64,000 nucleotides of DNA from assembly GCF_025370935.1 (NCBI RefSeq), contig NC_133498.1:8852156-8916155 (forward strand), given 5' to 3'. The position numbers and the translations under genes were made by a program. Below the pieces are notes generated by a model, which saw only the letters and a program-made list of their open reading frames with translations, did no database searches and had not been told where the DNA came from. Source of the DNA: Choristoneura fumiferana. Its lineage: Eukaryota; Arthropoda; Insecta; Lepidoptera; Tortricidae. Positions 31,670-43,728 of the stretch are shown one piece after another (positions within the stretch are counted from its first letter, which is position 1; each line of letters begins with the position of its first letter).

Positions 31670-32960
31670 GCACCTCAAACAGGCAGGTTTTCTATGAGAA
31701 ATCAGTGAGCAAAATCGCATTTTGCTCACTCTGTGAGACAAAGTAACTTTTTTTTTAATGCTGAGGACAGTGTTTGGTCTACTCACTGAATTCCAAATAT
31801 TTGAACTTCACTTCACTTTAATCTGTCACTTTCATATCAACACGAAAAAAGCGAGATATTTATTTATTTATTTATTTATTTAATCTCACGGGAAATCTCA
31901 CCAGGCCCGGGCACCGGAAGGATTGACAGATTAACAGCTCTTTCTTTCTTATGATCAAATGTGTTGATTACAATCTTAAATAATGAAAATTTTATTAAGA
32001 TTTACAAATTAAATTATATATTACATAAACATAAAAAAGGTATATTAGGTACAATAAAATTAAATAAGCTAAAACTATAATAAATCTAAAAATGGACCCT
32101 GCGGCATGGTACCAAAGATGCTGGCAGCATTTCCCCGCTGGATCGCAAGACTGATGCGTTGAGCGAGGAAACTGCCAGCTCTTCGGTCTCCTGTGGTATC
32201 TCTTAAATTAAATTTATGGTACTTTCATATTAAAAATATATCCATACCTATTACATGACAACGAAATATTTCCAAAATCTAAATTTTCCCGCTCTTTTAA
32301 TAAAGTATGCAACATCGTTGCACGAAAGCCGCTTTTAAAATCGGTTTAGTCTAGAACACACAGATACTATTTGGTCTTTCGAATTTAGATGTTGATCAAT
32401 TGTCAGGCCTAAAAATAGTTTATGTTTAAAGCTGTCGGTTTCGATTTATAAGATCTAAATTGAATGAATTTTGTCTTAGATAGGTTGATTTTGAGATTAT
32501 TTTTACTAGTCCAGACATTAACACATATCAATATATTATTTATAGTGCCCTCGTATGTATCAATATCATTCCCTTTAATCAATAGCGTGGTGTCGTCAGC
32601 AAATAGGACAGACTTAATTGGGAGGGCCAAGAGAAGATCGTTGATGGAAAGTAGAAATAGCAGAGGCCCCAGTATACATCCCTGAGGTACTCCGGCTCCG
32701 TTGTTGCGTAACTAAAACCTATAGACATTCTTGACTAGTTGATTGTTATCTTCTACAATTTTAGTGCATTCTGTGCATTGTTTTCGGCCTTCTAATAACT
32801 TTTAAACCAATTGCTTGCCTGACCTAAGACTCCATAGTACTCCAGCTTCGAAATCAATATCTGGTGATCAACAAAATCAAATGCCTAGCTGAAATCAAGG
32901 AAAGTAGCCACAATAGGTGTTTTGGCATTAATCGTTTCAGAAACGTATTTAATGAAATCG
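31670..32960 (-). pseudogene. Jockey/CR1-like LINE, 3' half, interrupted by another LINE end
   Basis: The minus-strand frame 32630-32409 has the FADD box (SVLFADDTTLLIKGND) and NNLKINLSKTKFIQF. Upstream RT and downstream LLKERENLDFGN-like segments are broken. Bases 31857-32207, starting with a (TTTA)n tail, are a second LINE end inserted into the 3' UTR. The uninterrupted 3' part is found again at 62990-63455. Confidence 0.75.
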
Positions 32961-33003
32961 TTGGTTCTCGATGAAATCGTTGGTGATAGTTGGTAACGAA
33001 CTC

Positions 33004-33170
33004 GATGGTAAGCGATTACCGTCGCCCATAGACACCTGCAACACCAGAAGAGTCACAAGGGCGTTGCCGGCCTTAGGTAGGAGTACGCTCTTTTCTAGAA
33101 GGCTTGAAGGTCATATCGGGCTGGGAATATCGCAGGCGACAGTTCATTCCAGAGTTTTGCTGTGCGAGGC
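33004..33170 (+). repeat. dispersed repeat (CGATGGTAAGCGATTACCGT)
   Basis: CCGTCGCCCATAGACACCTG and GGGCGTTGCCGGCCTTAGG mark a repeat common in Lepidoptera; a short relative is near 13203-13240. Class not identified. Confidence 0.5.
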
Positions 33171-33393
33171 AGGAAATTTCTAGAAACACGCACTTAGAGG
33201 ACCACCAACCATGTAAATTAAAAAAATAAATATTTATATAATTTCTTTACTTGCGTATACCCGTGGCTTCGCACGCATATACCAAGTTTGAAGTTTAGAA
33301 CCAGCAGTTGAATTGAGATCCAAAGAATTTACCAAGTTTCCATGGGAGTTCCCAAAAATAAGAGTTACGTAAATAAAATGTCTTAAACTTTCG

Positions 33394-33708
33394 GTACCTC
33401 CGAGTTGGAAAACGGTGTTAAATACTCGTGCTGCGTCATCGGTGTGTGTGAACGTACCTTTACAGAGCGATGTTGTTAGTGTTGTGTGCTACCCTACATT
33501 TGACAGTTGTAATGATGATGAAAACGCGGGTAGTTGTGTGCCGGTGTCAGTTTCGTCGGGTAGTCGCGCGAGCAGAGCGGCGGCGCGCAGTGCGCGTGTT
33601 GCAGCAGCCGCTGAGTCGCGTTGCTCCGAAGACGAAGGGCTACGGATTAGCCCGAAACATGTCGAGCTAAACTCGATTTAAGACGTGAGTTATCCGGGTA
33701 TATTTAAT
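33394..33708 (+). mobile_element. Penelope-like retroelement fragment, family 1, with hammerhead-like motif
   Basis: Flanked by the 16-bp duplication ATGTCTTAAACTTTCG at 33378-33393 and 33709-33724. The motif spans 33613-33674: GAGT/ACTC, GCTC/GAGC, GGGCTA/TAGCCC, GAAAC-AT-GTC. It ends AGACGTGAGTTATCCGG. It has no reverse-transcriptase frame, so it is a terminal fragment or a non-autonomous form. Confidence 0.65.
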
Positions 33709-34263
33709 ATGTCTTAAACTTTCGTGATTTTCACTCATATTTGTGATCAAGCGCGGGTAATTCGAAGGACTCGCGCTGCTAGACAGACTTGACACCCCAC
33801 ACTTCAGTCTACTCGTGACCACGGCCACTGTAATGTTGCTGAAACGTCGAGGTAATACTACTCGTGCGTGTTAGCGTGATAAGTCCTGTGCGTGGCGTTT
33901 TGATTACGTAAATAAAATTCCAAGTTCTTAGTAAACCAGAAAATAATATCAAGCTATGAATATGAGAGAGCAGAATAATTTGCGTTGGCCCCATAATGGG
34001 CGCCAGTAGAGAAATTTCAAAAAATGTAGTAAACAAATAATGAAAAAATTTAGGATACTCGCTCTACACGTAAAGTGGGGATGATTTCTTTTCTCGTCTA
34101 AATCCATTGTCCAGTATAATCTTATGGGTTCGGGGACCACATTCGATTGAGGGATTCGTTTGTAAAATATTAAGCAAGTGCTAATTTTCGTAGAAGTCAA
34201 GTGTAACTCTACGAGCTAAATCTTTGGGTGAATAAATCTGAACAAATCTTAGACGTAGTACAT

Positions 34264-34570
34264 ACCGGGTGGGCCATGTAAGAGGAGCAAAAAATTAAAA
34301 CACAGATACTGCTACTCAAATGGAACTACTTTAGTTCTGCAACTTTCAAAAATTAAGTAATTTTATCATTACGTTTATTCCAAACAGATTAAATGGCATC
34401 CAATAGCCTAAATGACATCGCCTGTCACGTAACGAAATGATGGATTTCGCAAGACATTGCTTGTCCAATTAAACTTTAAACTATAATAAAAATCATAATG
34501 CAAGCTATTTGCAAAAGTTGCGAACTAAATTAGTTCAAGATGAAGAGTGGAAGCTGTGGTTTAATTTTAT
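34264..34570 (+). mobile_element. decayed relative of the 30298-31369 MITE
   Basis: ATACCGGGTGGGCCATGTAA and GAGCAAAAAATTAAAACACA match the left end of the 30298 element; the right end is weak. Confidence 0.5.
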
Positions 34571-34759
34571 GCCCCCGTTACAGTAACCCCAAAATTAAAA
34601 AGAAAACTATTACGGCTAAGTAGTATTTTTAACTGAACTACAGTAGGTAAATAAACCCTGATAACTCGTGAGTTGTAAGACGTGTCAATACTGCCAATCG
34701 AGTTAAGCTCGACATGTTGAACTTGATTTAAGACATGAGCACTTACTAAATGCTTATTA

Positions 34760-35830
34760 AATATGACTCAGTACAACTGCCCCATACAACAATCCAAAAT
34801 ATGTGATTTGAAAAACGCGTGATACGCTTGTAAGGCCGCTTTTAAAGAAGAAATATATGAAAACTAAAACAGTTAGCAAAGCAGAGCAAAGTGAGCAAAA
34901 TAATTGTTTTAGTTGATCAAAGTTTTGTGTCGAATGTATGTCATTTTAGTACGAAACTTGCGCGTGGCCTGGCCACGCACGAGCTCGGTTCTCCCACAAA
35001 ATATAGACAAAATGTGCCCAGCAGTGGGCGCCGGGCAGAGCCCACACGTAGGTAATTAAGCGGCTCGCGGGGCCGCGATGCGCTCGCGATAGAGGTAATC
35101 GCGATTACTGAGAACCGTGGAGACGCTGTGGTTGTGTAAAGTTTTTGTTGTAAAAATATTTTTCACTTCTTATGCTCGTAAACTTCATTTTAATGCTGGA
35201 ACTAGGCGACATAAAATAACTCTTTCTGCTCTGGTGCATAAAGTAAAATCTTCGTCTAAGAGCAAGACAATCAGATGTTGACATAAACAAAAAGTTTATA
35301 AGTACTTTTTTATTAAGTATTTTTAATTTCTATAAAACTAAAAATCACTCCTAGGCGACAGGCTAGCAACCTGTCTGCTATTGTACCGTTTTTGTCAAAC
35401 TTAAAATCTAAAATTGCTAAAAGTGGCTCCGAAGCGGTAACGTTTCGTGTTCCTTGCCTACCCCATTTGGGAATACAGGCGCGATGTTTGTGTGTGTGTG
35501 TAAAAATCACTCAAACCAAAATAAAAGAATAAAACTGAAAAATTATAATTGTATAGCAATGCATGAAAAATTTAAGATACCTAGTAAGTGAACAATTATT
35601 TCCACTGTTGCTATTTCATCTCCTCGCATTCGAAGTAAAAAGCGGAGCGTAAAACTCTAGCACTAAACCCATTTTCTCCTCGACGTGTCTATCCACCCGT
35701 ACCGGCTCGGGTGGTTTTATGAATGTCTCGGGTAAAATGGCTCATTTTATGTTCTTGTTGCACAATCTACTATATTTATTAACTGTAGCACATGGCTTCG
35801 CTCCAAAGAGTGCGTTTACAGGGTAATTTG
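34760..35830. repeat. repeat-derived sequence without a gene
   Basis: Bases 35150-35300 and 35620-35775 are inverted relatives of 11985-12400. Bases 35345-35510 (GCGACAGGCTAGCAACCTGT ... CCCATTTGGGAATACAGGCG) recur at 40500-40710, probably a LINE end. No exon was seen. Confidence 0.5.
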
Positions 35831-35834
35831 GAAG

Positions 35835-36055
35835 ACCGTAATGTTATGATTGGTTTTTTGGAATCTTTTTGTATTTTTATTTCAATTCCAAATTTTTACT
35901 TTTACGGTCATCTCGTAAAACCGAAATTGAAAAACCATCAGTGGTGTAGCGGTATAGCACGCGGTACGGATTACCGAGGACCTGGGTTCGATTCCCAGTG
36001 ATGGTCTTATTTTTCTGTTTTTTCTGTGCATCTATATTTCAGTTCGTATTTTCAA
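35835..36055 (+). mobile_element. tRNA-derived SINE (family B)
   Basis: CATCAGTGGTGTAGCGGTAT and GACCTGGGTTCGATTCCCAG are A- and B-box regions; the copy is flanked by the shared body sequence. Confidence 0.7.
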
Positions 36056-36562
36056 TTACGTACCTAATGTTTGTCCGAATTATCGTTTGTAATTTTTTTT
36101 CCAACTGAAGCTGTAAATTTTTCTGAAAAATTTAAATGGTCATCTTATAGAAAACCGTAGGTTATGTCAGGTTGGTTTTTTTAAATAACAATTCTGAACA
36201 ATATTCAGAGAAAAAAAGAGCTATGACAAACGATCATTCTAACAAACATTACATTCGGACTTTCAATAAGTATGCGAGAAGATATGGACCCTGAAAATAG
36301 CATATTCAAAAACATGCTTATCTGACCTTGTTTGGTGACCCTAATAGTTTTATTAACAATTGTTGAAACCTCATTGTACCGGCCATCAGATATTGTGTTT
36401 TGCTTGACATTGATTTGATTTGTTGATAGACTTCAATACAAATTTGGTTCTGAGAATATTTGTTTTATTAGGTTATGGGAATTTTACAAATATTCCTTTT
36501 ATAAGTAATATTCTTCTATTTTTGGGATTAGTTTTACCTTTTTTAATTTGTGTTTTGCAAAT

Positions 36563-36860
36563 ATGAGTGTCCAAAAATTGGATCGCTTTAATATTGAAAA
36601 GCTACGCGGTCTCGAAAATTGGTTGGTATGGAAATTCGATATAAACCTTCAACTAACTATGCATACATTGCAAAATGTTGTGAAAGGCGTCGAAACTGTT
36701 CCTGTACCCCTAAAGAAAGAAGCGTCGGCTGACGAAACTCATGCTAGGGTTAAACGATGAACGCACCACTTGTTACCGCTAATCACACAACAATTCAAAG
36801 TTTTACAGCCATCTTATACAGTAAGAGAACGCTGCCATAATCTTCAGAACCTTGCCTAAT
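36563..36860 (+). pseudogene. Ty1/copia retrotransposon gag start, truncated
   Basis: ATG 36563 begins MSVQKLDRFNIEKLRGLENW then LVWKFDINLQLTM, the NWxxWKxxI pattern found at the N-terminus of copia gag-pol proteins. The frame stops at 36760; coding similarity seems to run on to about 36860. No protease, integrase or RT follows. Confidence 0.6.
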
Positions 36861-37127
36861 AGGACTCCTTTTAATAATTTATTTTAGTTTTTTTTTATCT
36901 TATTAAAATAACGAAAAATATATTATTAAAGACATCTGTAATTTTAATTAATTGGAACTAAGAATATACATATTAAGAACAAATACCTAACTCAAAAACT
37001 TTATATCTAACTACTAGACAGATAATTTTAGATATTAACACTTTCATTAGATTAGATTTTGATTTTGACTCGCAAAAAAATATAATCAAAACGCGACTCC
37101 ACAGCTCCCGGCCAAGCTCCGCCCACC

Positions 37128-37260
37128 TGTTACCCATTTTGAAATTCCCGCTATAAAAGCAGAGCCCCCGTGCTGCGTCTCACTCTCTTGCTGACTTCCA
37201 AGCCGGTTTGATCCCGACTTAAAGTTAATTCCCCTTTGAAGTATAACCAGGTAAGTTTTC
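37128..37260 (+). promoter_or_regulatory. TATA promoter and 5' exon without a recognisable gene
   Basis: CCGCTATAAAAGCAGAGCCC has a good TATA box; about 30 bp on is CTCACTCTCTTGC (possible start), then a GC-containing leader and a strong donor CAG|GTAAGT at about 37251. No coding exon was found downstream. It may be the leader of an unseen gene or part of an LTR. Confidence 0.4.
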
Positions 37261-37727
37261 TGTTAACGCTAGATTAAGTCCCGAGTTTTGCAATTTCGGT
37301 TAAAGTTCGTCTAGAGCTTTAAATGTGTGTGAAAATTTTGAATTGGTTAAGTTTTGATCGAATTTTGAGGTTTATACTGATAATTACGGAATTTTAAGTA
37401 AAGGGCAAAATTGGAAAAAAAAACGTGTCGCACTGCGTGACAATACTCAGAACTTTAACTGGGTATATCTCATATTTTTTGTTTAAATGACAAAAAAATG
37501 ACCAATTACCTGATAATCTATGTAACTGGCCGACTACTTTATTAGACCTTTTTAAGACACTCACTAACCTATCGCGCCATGGACTTTTAATAGGGTAAAT
37601 AATAACATATCATTTGTCTACTATACTACTCTATACATTTAACATACTCTACACATAATGGAAAGTTTTTTTTTGTATTAGCAAATTTATTATAAAAAAA
37701 GAACATTAATTAACCATTGAATTAACC

Positions 37728-38155
37728 CAATGAGGGCTATCGCGTATGAATTCGCCGCTAGAGGCGCTAGTGTAGCGTGAGGTCTCCGAAATGTCAAATC
37801 TCATAGTTTTTGGGTGAGCTACGAGGGTTTATTTATAATTAGAATAATTTTGTGAATATTTTGCAATATCTGATATTAATTATGGCAAATATGCGTTCCG
37901 GGGCAATGAATGTCTGTGTTTTGAGACAGTTTTGTCTTTCGGAAACCTTTTTCCTCCCTTTTTTCCGAACAAAACGGGGACTATGCAACACTGTGGCATG
38001 CTCGATATTTTTATGGTATGGTTTTAAGGTGTATTAAATATGATTTTAATCTAAACTTTGTCTTTACGCCCGTAATAACAGACTTTGAAAGCCATACTTA
38101 AAAACCTCACGCAACAGTGCGCCATCTAGTGAGACAAAAAACGATAGCCCTCATT
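37728..38155. mobile_element. inverted-repeat DNA transposon, non-autonomous (AATGAGGGCTATCG ends)
   Basis: AATGAGGGCTATCG at the left and CGATAGCCCTCATT at the right. The interior has no transposase; a 61-codon frame (MNILQYLILIMANMRSGAM) is shared with the other copies but is not evidence of a gene. Confidence 0.85.
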
Positions 38156-38389
38156 ATAGGCTAGGTGTCCAATATTAAAAAATACAATGTTAGGCGATGT
38201 TAAAAAGATGTAAGTCATCAATTTTAAATCAGATTTGTGAATCAAATGCCGCGAATAAATATAAATTTACTTAGCCTTCACCTACTGCGTCGCACGCATA
38301 AAACATTTGACTAAAAATTCTGGGATTTTGCTAAAAATCCCGTGAGAATTTCTAAGAATATATCTTGGGATTTTATTTCTATCCCGTGG

Positions 38390-38690
38390 TTTTTTTTTTT
38401 TTTTTTTATTCGACTGGATGGCAAACGAGCAAGTGGGTCTCCTGATGGTAAGAGATCACCACCGCCCATAAAAATCTGCAACACCAGGGGTATTTCAGAT
38501 GCGTTGCCAACCTAGAGGCCTAAGATGGGATACCTCAAGTGCCAGTAATTTTCACCGGCTGTCTTACTCTCCACGCCGAAACACAACAGTGCAAGCACCG
38601 CTGCTTCACGGCAGGATTAGCGAGCAAGATGGTGGTAGCAATCCGGGCGGACCCTGCACAAGGTCCTACCACCTGCAAAACAAAAATTGT
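38390..38690 (+). repeat. dispersed repeat (GATGGCAAACGAGCAAGTGG family)
   Basis: Preceded by a poly(T) run; same family as 10588-10800 and 55385-55605. Confidence 0.65.
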
Positions 38691-38789
38691 AATACAAACA
38701 AACACAAACAACACAAACTGCATAACAAAGTTGTAATTTTGATATTAAAAATTTTCGACCGAATCAATAAACATTAGTTTATCGGAGTG

Positions 38790-39136
38790 ATACATTTTTG
38801 ATTGTTAAGCCTTTAACAGGCGTATTATAAAGTTAATGATTATATCGTGGACAGGGATATTTAGAAATAATTCCGATCCGCATTAGCGATCCCTTCAAAT
38901 AAGCGAACTACTGTGTTAAAAATAAAGTTGTGTTAAATACTTGTGATGTATACATATCATTTAATAATATTGTAAATCTGTTTTAAAAAAAAATATATAC
39001 CTCGTTGAGTTTCTTGCCGGATTCTTCTCAGCAGAGGTTTTTCCGAACCGGTGGTAGATTTTTTTTTGACATTCATAAGTGCTTGTTATAGCCTAAATTG
39101 AATAAAGATATTTTGACTTTGACTTTGACTTTGAAC
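38790..39136 (+). mobile_element. LINE 3' end with (GACTTT)n tail
   Basis: CCGATCCGCATTAGCGATCC, CCTCGTTGAGTTTCTTGCCG and the tail TTTTGACTTTGACTTTGACT. Confidence 0.78.
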
Positions 39137-39602
39137 ACGAATAAAGTTCAAGACATATTTGAAATAATCTTAGCTACTTAAGATTGTCGGTACCGGAAAG
39201 TTTTGTTGCGAGAAAATCATTTATTTTACTTTAATAATACGAATATCGAAAAAATATCGAAATACCGGAAAACCGGTATTTGAATTTTCGGTATCGAAAA
39301 AATACCGGTATTGGAAAAAAGGTCCGATATTAGATGCTCTATTAAAAGTAGCCTATGTGTTATTCCAGACTTCTAACTTTGTCCAAATTCCAGGACTTTC
39401 CAAAGTTTCCGCGGGAATTACCAAAACATCGTAAAGTTCACTAAGAAAACCGGCATCGAAATTCGGGTTATATCATTTTTCTAAGATGCAAATGATCTAT
39501 GTAGTATTTTATCTAATATCAATTTGGTCTTTGCGAAATAGCAACTCGCCAGTAATTGCAAATCGTCTCAAAACAGTTCATATAAGTAATAGAGAATATG
39601 CT

Positions 39603-39845
39603 AAGATTGGTTTTTGGAGTCTTTTTGTATTTTTTATTTCAACTCCAAATTTTGCTACTTTTACGGTCATCCCGAAAATACAAACTGAAACATAGATAGA
39701 TGCACAGGAAAACCAGAAAAAGAGACCAGCGCTGGGAATCGAACCCAGGTCCTCGGCATTCCATGCCGCGTGCTATACCGCTACACCAGCGCTGGTCTCT
39801 TTTTCTGAATTTCCTGTGCATCTATGTCTCAGTTTTATTTTCGAT
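39603..39845. mobile_element. tRNA-derived SINE (family B), head-to-head palindromic copy
   Basis: GAGACCAGCGCTGG at 39722 is mirrored by CCAGCGCTGGTCTCTTTTTC at 39785, on either side of one tRNA-like block. Confidence 0.65.
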
Positions 39846-39947
39846 AGAGAATATGCTACTTACCATTTTTTTTAATTTGTTTAAATACTCGTATATCTTC
39901 ATTGTTTAACATACCGAGTTGTAAATGAATTTTTGAAATATATCAAA

Positions 39948-40380
39948 AAACCGGTCAAGAGAGTGTCGGACACGCCCAAAATAGGGTTCCGTAGCCATTA
40001 CGAAAAAATTAAGTAATATTTTTCTAAGGATTCCTTCCAAGTTTATATAGGTATATTTTATACCTTAGGCTGCTATTTAAGAAATCGTCTTCGCAAACCC
40101 TTTTTGGTTTTAAAATACCTATCCAACGATACCCCACACTATAGGGTTGGAGGAGAAAAAAATCACCCACACTACGTCTACGGGAGGTACCCTAAAAAAA
40201 ACTTTTTTTTGTTTTTTATTGTACCATTTTGTCGGCATAGTTTACATAATTATATATCCGTGCAAAATTACAGCTTTCTAGCATTGATAGTCCCTGAGCA
40301 AAGCCGCGGACGGACGGACAGACAGACAGACAGGCATGGCGAAACTATAAGGGTTCCGTTTTGGCTCCGGAACCCTAAAA
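39948..40380 (+). mobile_element. non-autonomous element (AACCGGTCAAGAGAGTGTCGG ... GGAACCCTAAAAA)
   Basis: It starts AAAACCGGTCAAGAGAGTGT and ends GGTTCCGTTTTGGCTCCGGA then ACCCTAAAAA, with a (GACA)n stretch near the end. Related: 42333-42780, 51944-52256 and 25480-25800. Confidence 0.65.
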
Positions 40381-40499
40381 AGAAGCGCCAAAGTTATATT
40401 CCTCCCTAGTCATAGCGTAATTTTTGTCCGCATCCTTAATTTTTTTCTGAAAATTTTAAATGTTCATCCTATAGAAACCGTGTGTTGTCGGGTTAGAAT

Positions 40500-40710
40500 T
40501 CCACCTCTCCATTTCTCCCGTGGATGTCGTAAGAGGCGACTGAGGATATAAGTTAAGGTATACAGTAGGCGACAGGCTAGCTACTTGTCACTATTGTACC
40601 GTATTTGTCTAACTTAAAACCTAAAATTGCTAAAAGTGGCTTCGAAGCGGTAACGTTTCGTGTGCTCTGCCTACCCCATTTGGGAATACAGGCGTGATGT
40701 TTGTATGTTG
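40500..40710 (+). repeat. LINE-like 3' end (CCCATTTGGGAATACAGGCG)
   Basis: TCCCGTGGATGTCGTAAGAG and GCGGTAACGTTTCGTG blocks recur at 35345-35510. Confidence 0.5.
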
Positions 40711-40952
40711 TATCCTATAGAAAACTACAGGTTAGGTTAGGTTTATTCTATAACAATTCTGAACAATCATTGGATTCAGAGAAAAAAGAGTTATGACAAA
40801 CGAACATTCTGAAAAACATACATTTGGACTTTGAATAAGTATGCGAGCCACGCTGGTTAGGGTCATGTCTAATCCTAGCGATTGTAATTTAATGCGCTAA
40901 GGTTCCATTAGAAAACTTTATACAGTCGTTAAGTTTTATTAGTTCTAGTATG

Positions 40953-41196
40953 TACAGTCACCTCATTAATATCTCCCACAGCGGAGCGTGCAAAAATACC
41001 TGACACGTCCTACATAATATAGAAATAGAGTCGTATCAGATATTTATGCACGCTTGTTGTGTCAGATACTCAATACTCAATATTTTATTGCTTTTCCACA
41101 ATGTATTTACAGATGTTACAAAGAGATTATGTGATCATCATGGACCCTGGTGGTTGGTGGTGGGTACTGGTGCTGGCGACTGTACTTCAGGATTAA
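40953..41196. mobile_element. MITE-like repeat with TACAGTC ends
   Basis: TACAGTCACCTCATTAATAT at the left and GCGACTGTACTTC at the right. A block AAATACCTGACACGTCCTAC also occurs, diverged, near 52965-53010. Confidence 0.4.
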
Positions 41197-41473
41197 AACT
41201 AACCTAACCTAACTTATAGGGTTCTACAGGATGGTCCTGAAATATCCTGATAGGTAGTTTACAGTTTCAGAAAAACTATACCACTAGGCTCATTCTATCT
41301 TTTTTGTTTTTTTTTTAAGTACTTAGTCTTTCATATTTTTTGATACTCCTCTGTGAAAATGGTAGCTTTTGTATTATAGCAGATATATATTTAGAATGAG
41401 CAAATTTTTAGCTTTCATTTGACACTTATATTATTACAATACATTATTTTTAATTCCCCGTCATCTTGAAATC

Positions 41474-41690
41474 GTCATCATCATCATCACAGCCTATATA
41501 TGTCCCTCTGCTGGGCACAGGCCTCCTCTCAGAACAAGAGGGCTTGGGCCATAGATCCCACGCGGGCCCAGTGCGGATTGGGAACTTCACACGCACCATT
41601 GAATTGCTTCGCCGGTTTGTTCAGGTTTCCTCACGATGTTTTCCTTCACCGCAAAGCTCGTGGTAAACTTCAAATGATCATCTTGAAATA
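41474..41690 (-). mobile_element. tRNA-derived SINE (family A), 5'-truncated
   Basis: (ATC)n tail, CAGCCTATATATGTCCCTCT and CTCGTGGTAAACTTC; the tRNA-like head is missing. Confidence 0.72.
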
Positions 41691-42332
41691 ATGTACCTAT
41701 ATCCTATGTCACTCCGACAGCTATAACTAGCGAGGACCAAAAAAATGGACATTATGTCCATGTTCTGTTCGACATAGGTACATACATTCATACCCATATA
41801 CATACGCTCGAATAACCCACTTACGGGCAGTCGGGTAAAAAGGTTGCCAAATTAATCATGGGAGAAAAAAAAACGGCGAAAAGCTAGGATCCCCTGAAAA
41901 ACAGAAACGCGACGGGTTCGAACCCACTATCCTCTACTTAACGGCTATTCTAATTCCAACTCATTAAAAAAATATTGAGTACCGCAGGTACATAATAATA
42001 AAATTGTATCTAGTTAAAGTTTAACTTAAATAATTAGATTAATTAAATGTTATTAAGATTATAATATACTTAAACTTAATTTTAAACTAGAATTTGTACG
42101 TCACATAGTGACAAAAACATGTGAAACTCTCTTTCTTTCTTACCACAAAATGTGTACTTACCATGTTTTTATGCACATAAATGATTTATTTATTTATTTA
42201 TTCATAGTGATAAGAGGTAAGGCCTCATGTACCTATAGCCCATTATTTGATCCGTGTCTTGTTATATATATACGTAGGTACAGAGCAGGTACAGCCGGTC
42301 CTATAGGGTCCATTTCTTAAAATTTGGGTTAA

Positions 42333-42780
42333 AAACCGGCCAAGTGCGAGTCGGACTCGCCCACCGAGGGTTCCGTGCAAATATTTTTGTTATATGATGT
42401 AACTAAAAATCTATGCTTTTCACAGTTTTTCCTTTATCTGTGCTATAAGACGTTGCTTCGTACCAAACACCTTGTGTATATGTAACCACCTATGTTTACA
42501 AATAAAGATACTTTGACTTTGACAAATTTCAAGATTCTGAGTTCACGGGAAGTGTCGAAAATTTGCAGCATAAACGGCTGTATCTTTTGATTGCGCTGGC
42601 TTAGAAGTTTGATTTTTTCACAGCTCCAAGGGACAGTAGACCTGAGTATTTTATATAAATTTCAGCTTGATACCTCCACGCGTTCCTGAGAAAAAGGGTC
42701 TTGACAGACAGACAGACGGACAACAAAGTGATTCTATAACGGTTCCGTTTTTTTAATTTTGAGGTACGAAACCCTAAAAA
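42333..42780 (+). mobile_element. non-autonomous element (AACCGGCCAAGTGCGAGTCGG)
   Basis: It begins AAAACCGGCCAAGTGCGAGT, ends TTGAGGTACGAAACCCTAAA and has GACAGACAGACGGACAACAA near the 3' end. A LINE tail (AAATAAAGATACTTTGACTT) interrupts it at about 42500. Confidence 0.65.
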
Positions 42781-42922
42781 TCATTATTGGTTCTTGTCCA
42801 TGACTGCTCTCATCAACTAGAACATAGACTAGAAAGTCGCTAAAATTAATTCCACCAGGAGCAAGCGCACTCAGGACTTTGTCTGGGAGATACACAAGAG
42901 GCCACTGGTAGTCTGAAAGGTT
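42780..42922 (-). CDS. orphan exon candidate (DYQWPLVYLPDKV)
   Basis: After an acceptor CAACCTTTCAG the minus strand reads YQWPLVYLPDKVLSALAPGG then INFSDFLVYVLVDE without a stop for about 45 codons, in phase 1. No clear donor is seen before a repeat is entered. It could be an exon of the gene starting at 51107 (phase does not fit directly) or a transposon piece. Confidence 0.3.
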
Positions 42923-43454
42923 GGGATACGAAAAAAACAACTAAATTAGAAGATTTCCGAATTCACTGAAATTGTTTTCTTTAAATAGCTAAGAGCTAGA
43001 GCATAAACGAATAGAGCTTTAATTAAATTAAGTTTTAATTTGGCGCGCAAGCGGTCTCTAGGCACTGTATAATACTCATCGTCGTCGAGCTGACAAAAAA
43101 TGTATCCATTATAGGTCCTAGAACTGTTTAAATTTGTATTCCAAAAGTCGCCAGATAAGTCGCTAAACCATTTTTGTCGTCAAAACTTTTTTTTGGTCGC
43201 TAAAACTTAAGCAAAAGAGTTAGTTCTAGCGACATAGTCGCTAAATTGGCAACACTGCCTATAAGGGTTCTGTTTCTGTTCCTAATGCACTATTAGACCG
43301 GTATTGCATTAAGGCCTGATGCTAAACCGCGTGCTAACATGTCGAGTGCTATCCTGTCGATAACAACTGATATCAAACGCGTTGTCAATCAGTTTAAAGT
43401 CGCACTGATACACAAGTAACTGCGGACAAATCCTTTACTAATTGTCTATGGTCG

Positions 43455-43728
43455 AAGCCGTGGTGGCCTAGTGGTTTGAGCTAGTGCCTCTCAAGCAGAG
43501 GATCGTGTGTGATCGTGGGTTCAAACCCCGTCTCGCATCTGAATTTTTCGAAATTCATGTGCGAAATTTCTTTTGAAATTTACCACGAGTTTTACGGTGA
43601 AGGAAAACATCTTGAGTATGTGTAAAGTTCCCAATCCGCACTGGGCCCGCGTGGGTACTACGGCCCAAGCCCTCTCATTCTGAGAGGAGGCCTGTGCCCA
43701 TCAGTGGGTCGTATATAGGCTGGGATGA
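43455..43728 (+). mobile_element. tRNA-derived SINE (family A)
   Basis: GCCGTGGTGGCCTAGTGGTT head, GGGTTCAAACCCC B box, GTATATAGGCTGGGATGAT tail; an internal piece is deleted. Confidence 0.78.

Noticed and set aside
33415..33681. 88-codon open frame as a gene
   Set aside because: It lies inside a retroelement bounded by a 16-bp duplication, overlaps a ribozyme-like fold and is not kept open in sister copies.
37852..38037. Conserved 61-codon frame (MNILQYLILIMANMRSGAM), also at 44728-44913
   Set aside because: It is the interior of a non-autonomous inverted-repeat transposon; the third copy (19138-19323) is shifted and broken. Conservation reflects recent copying.
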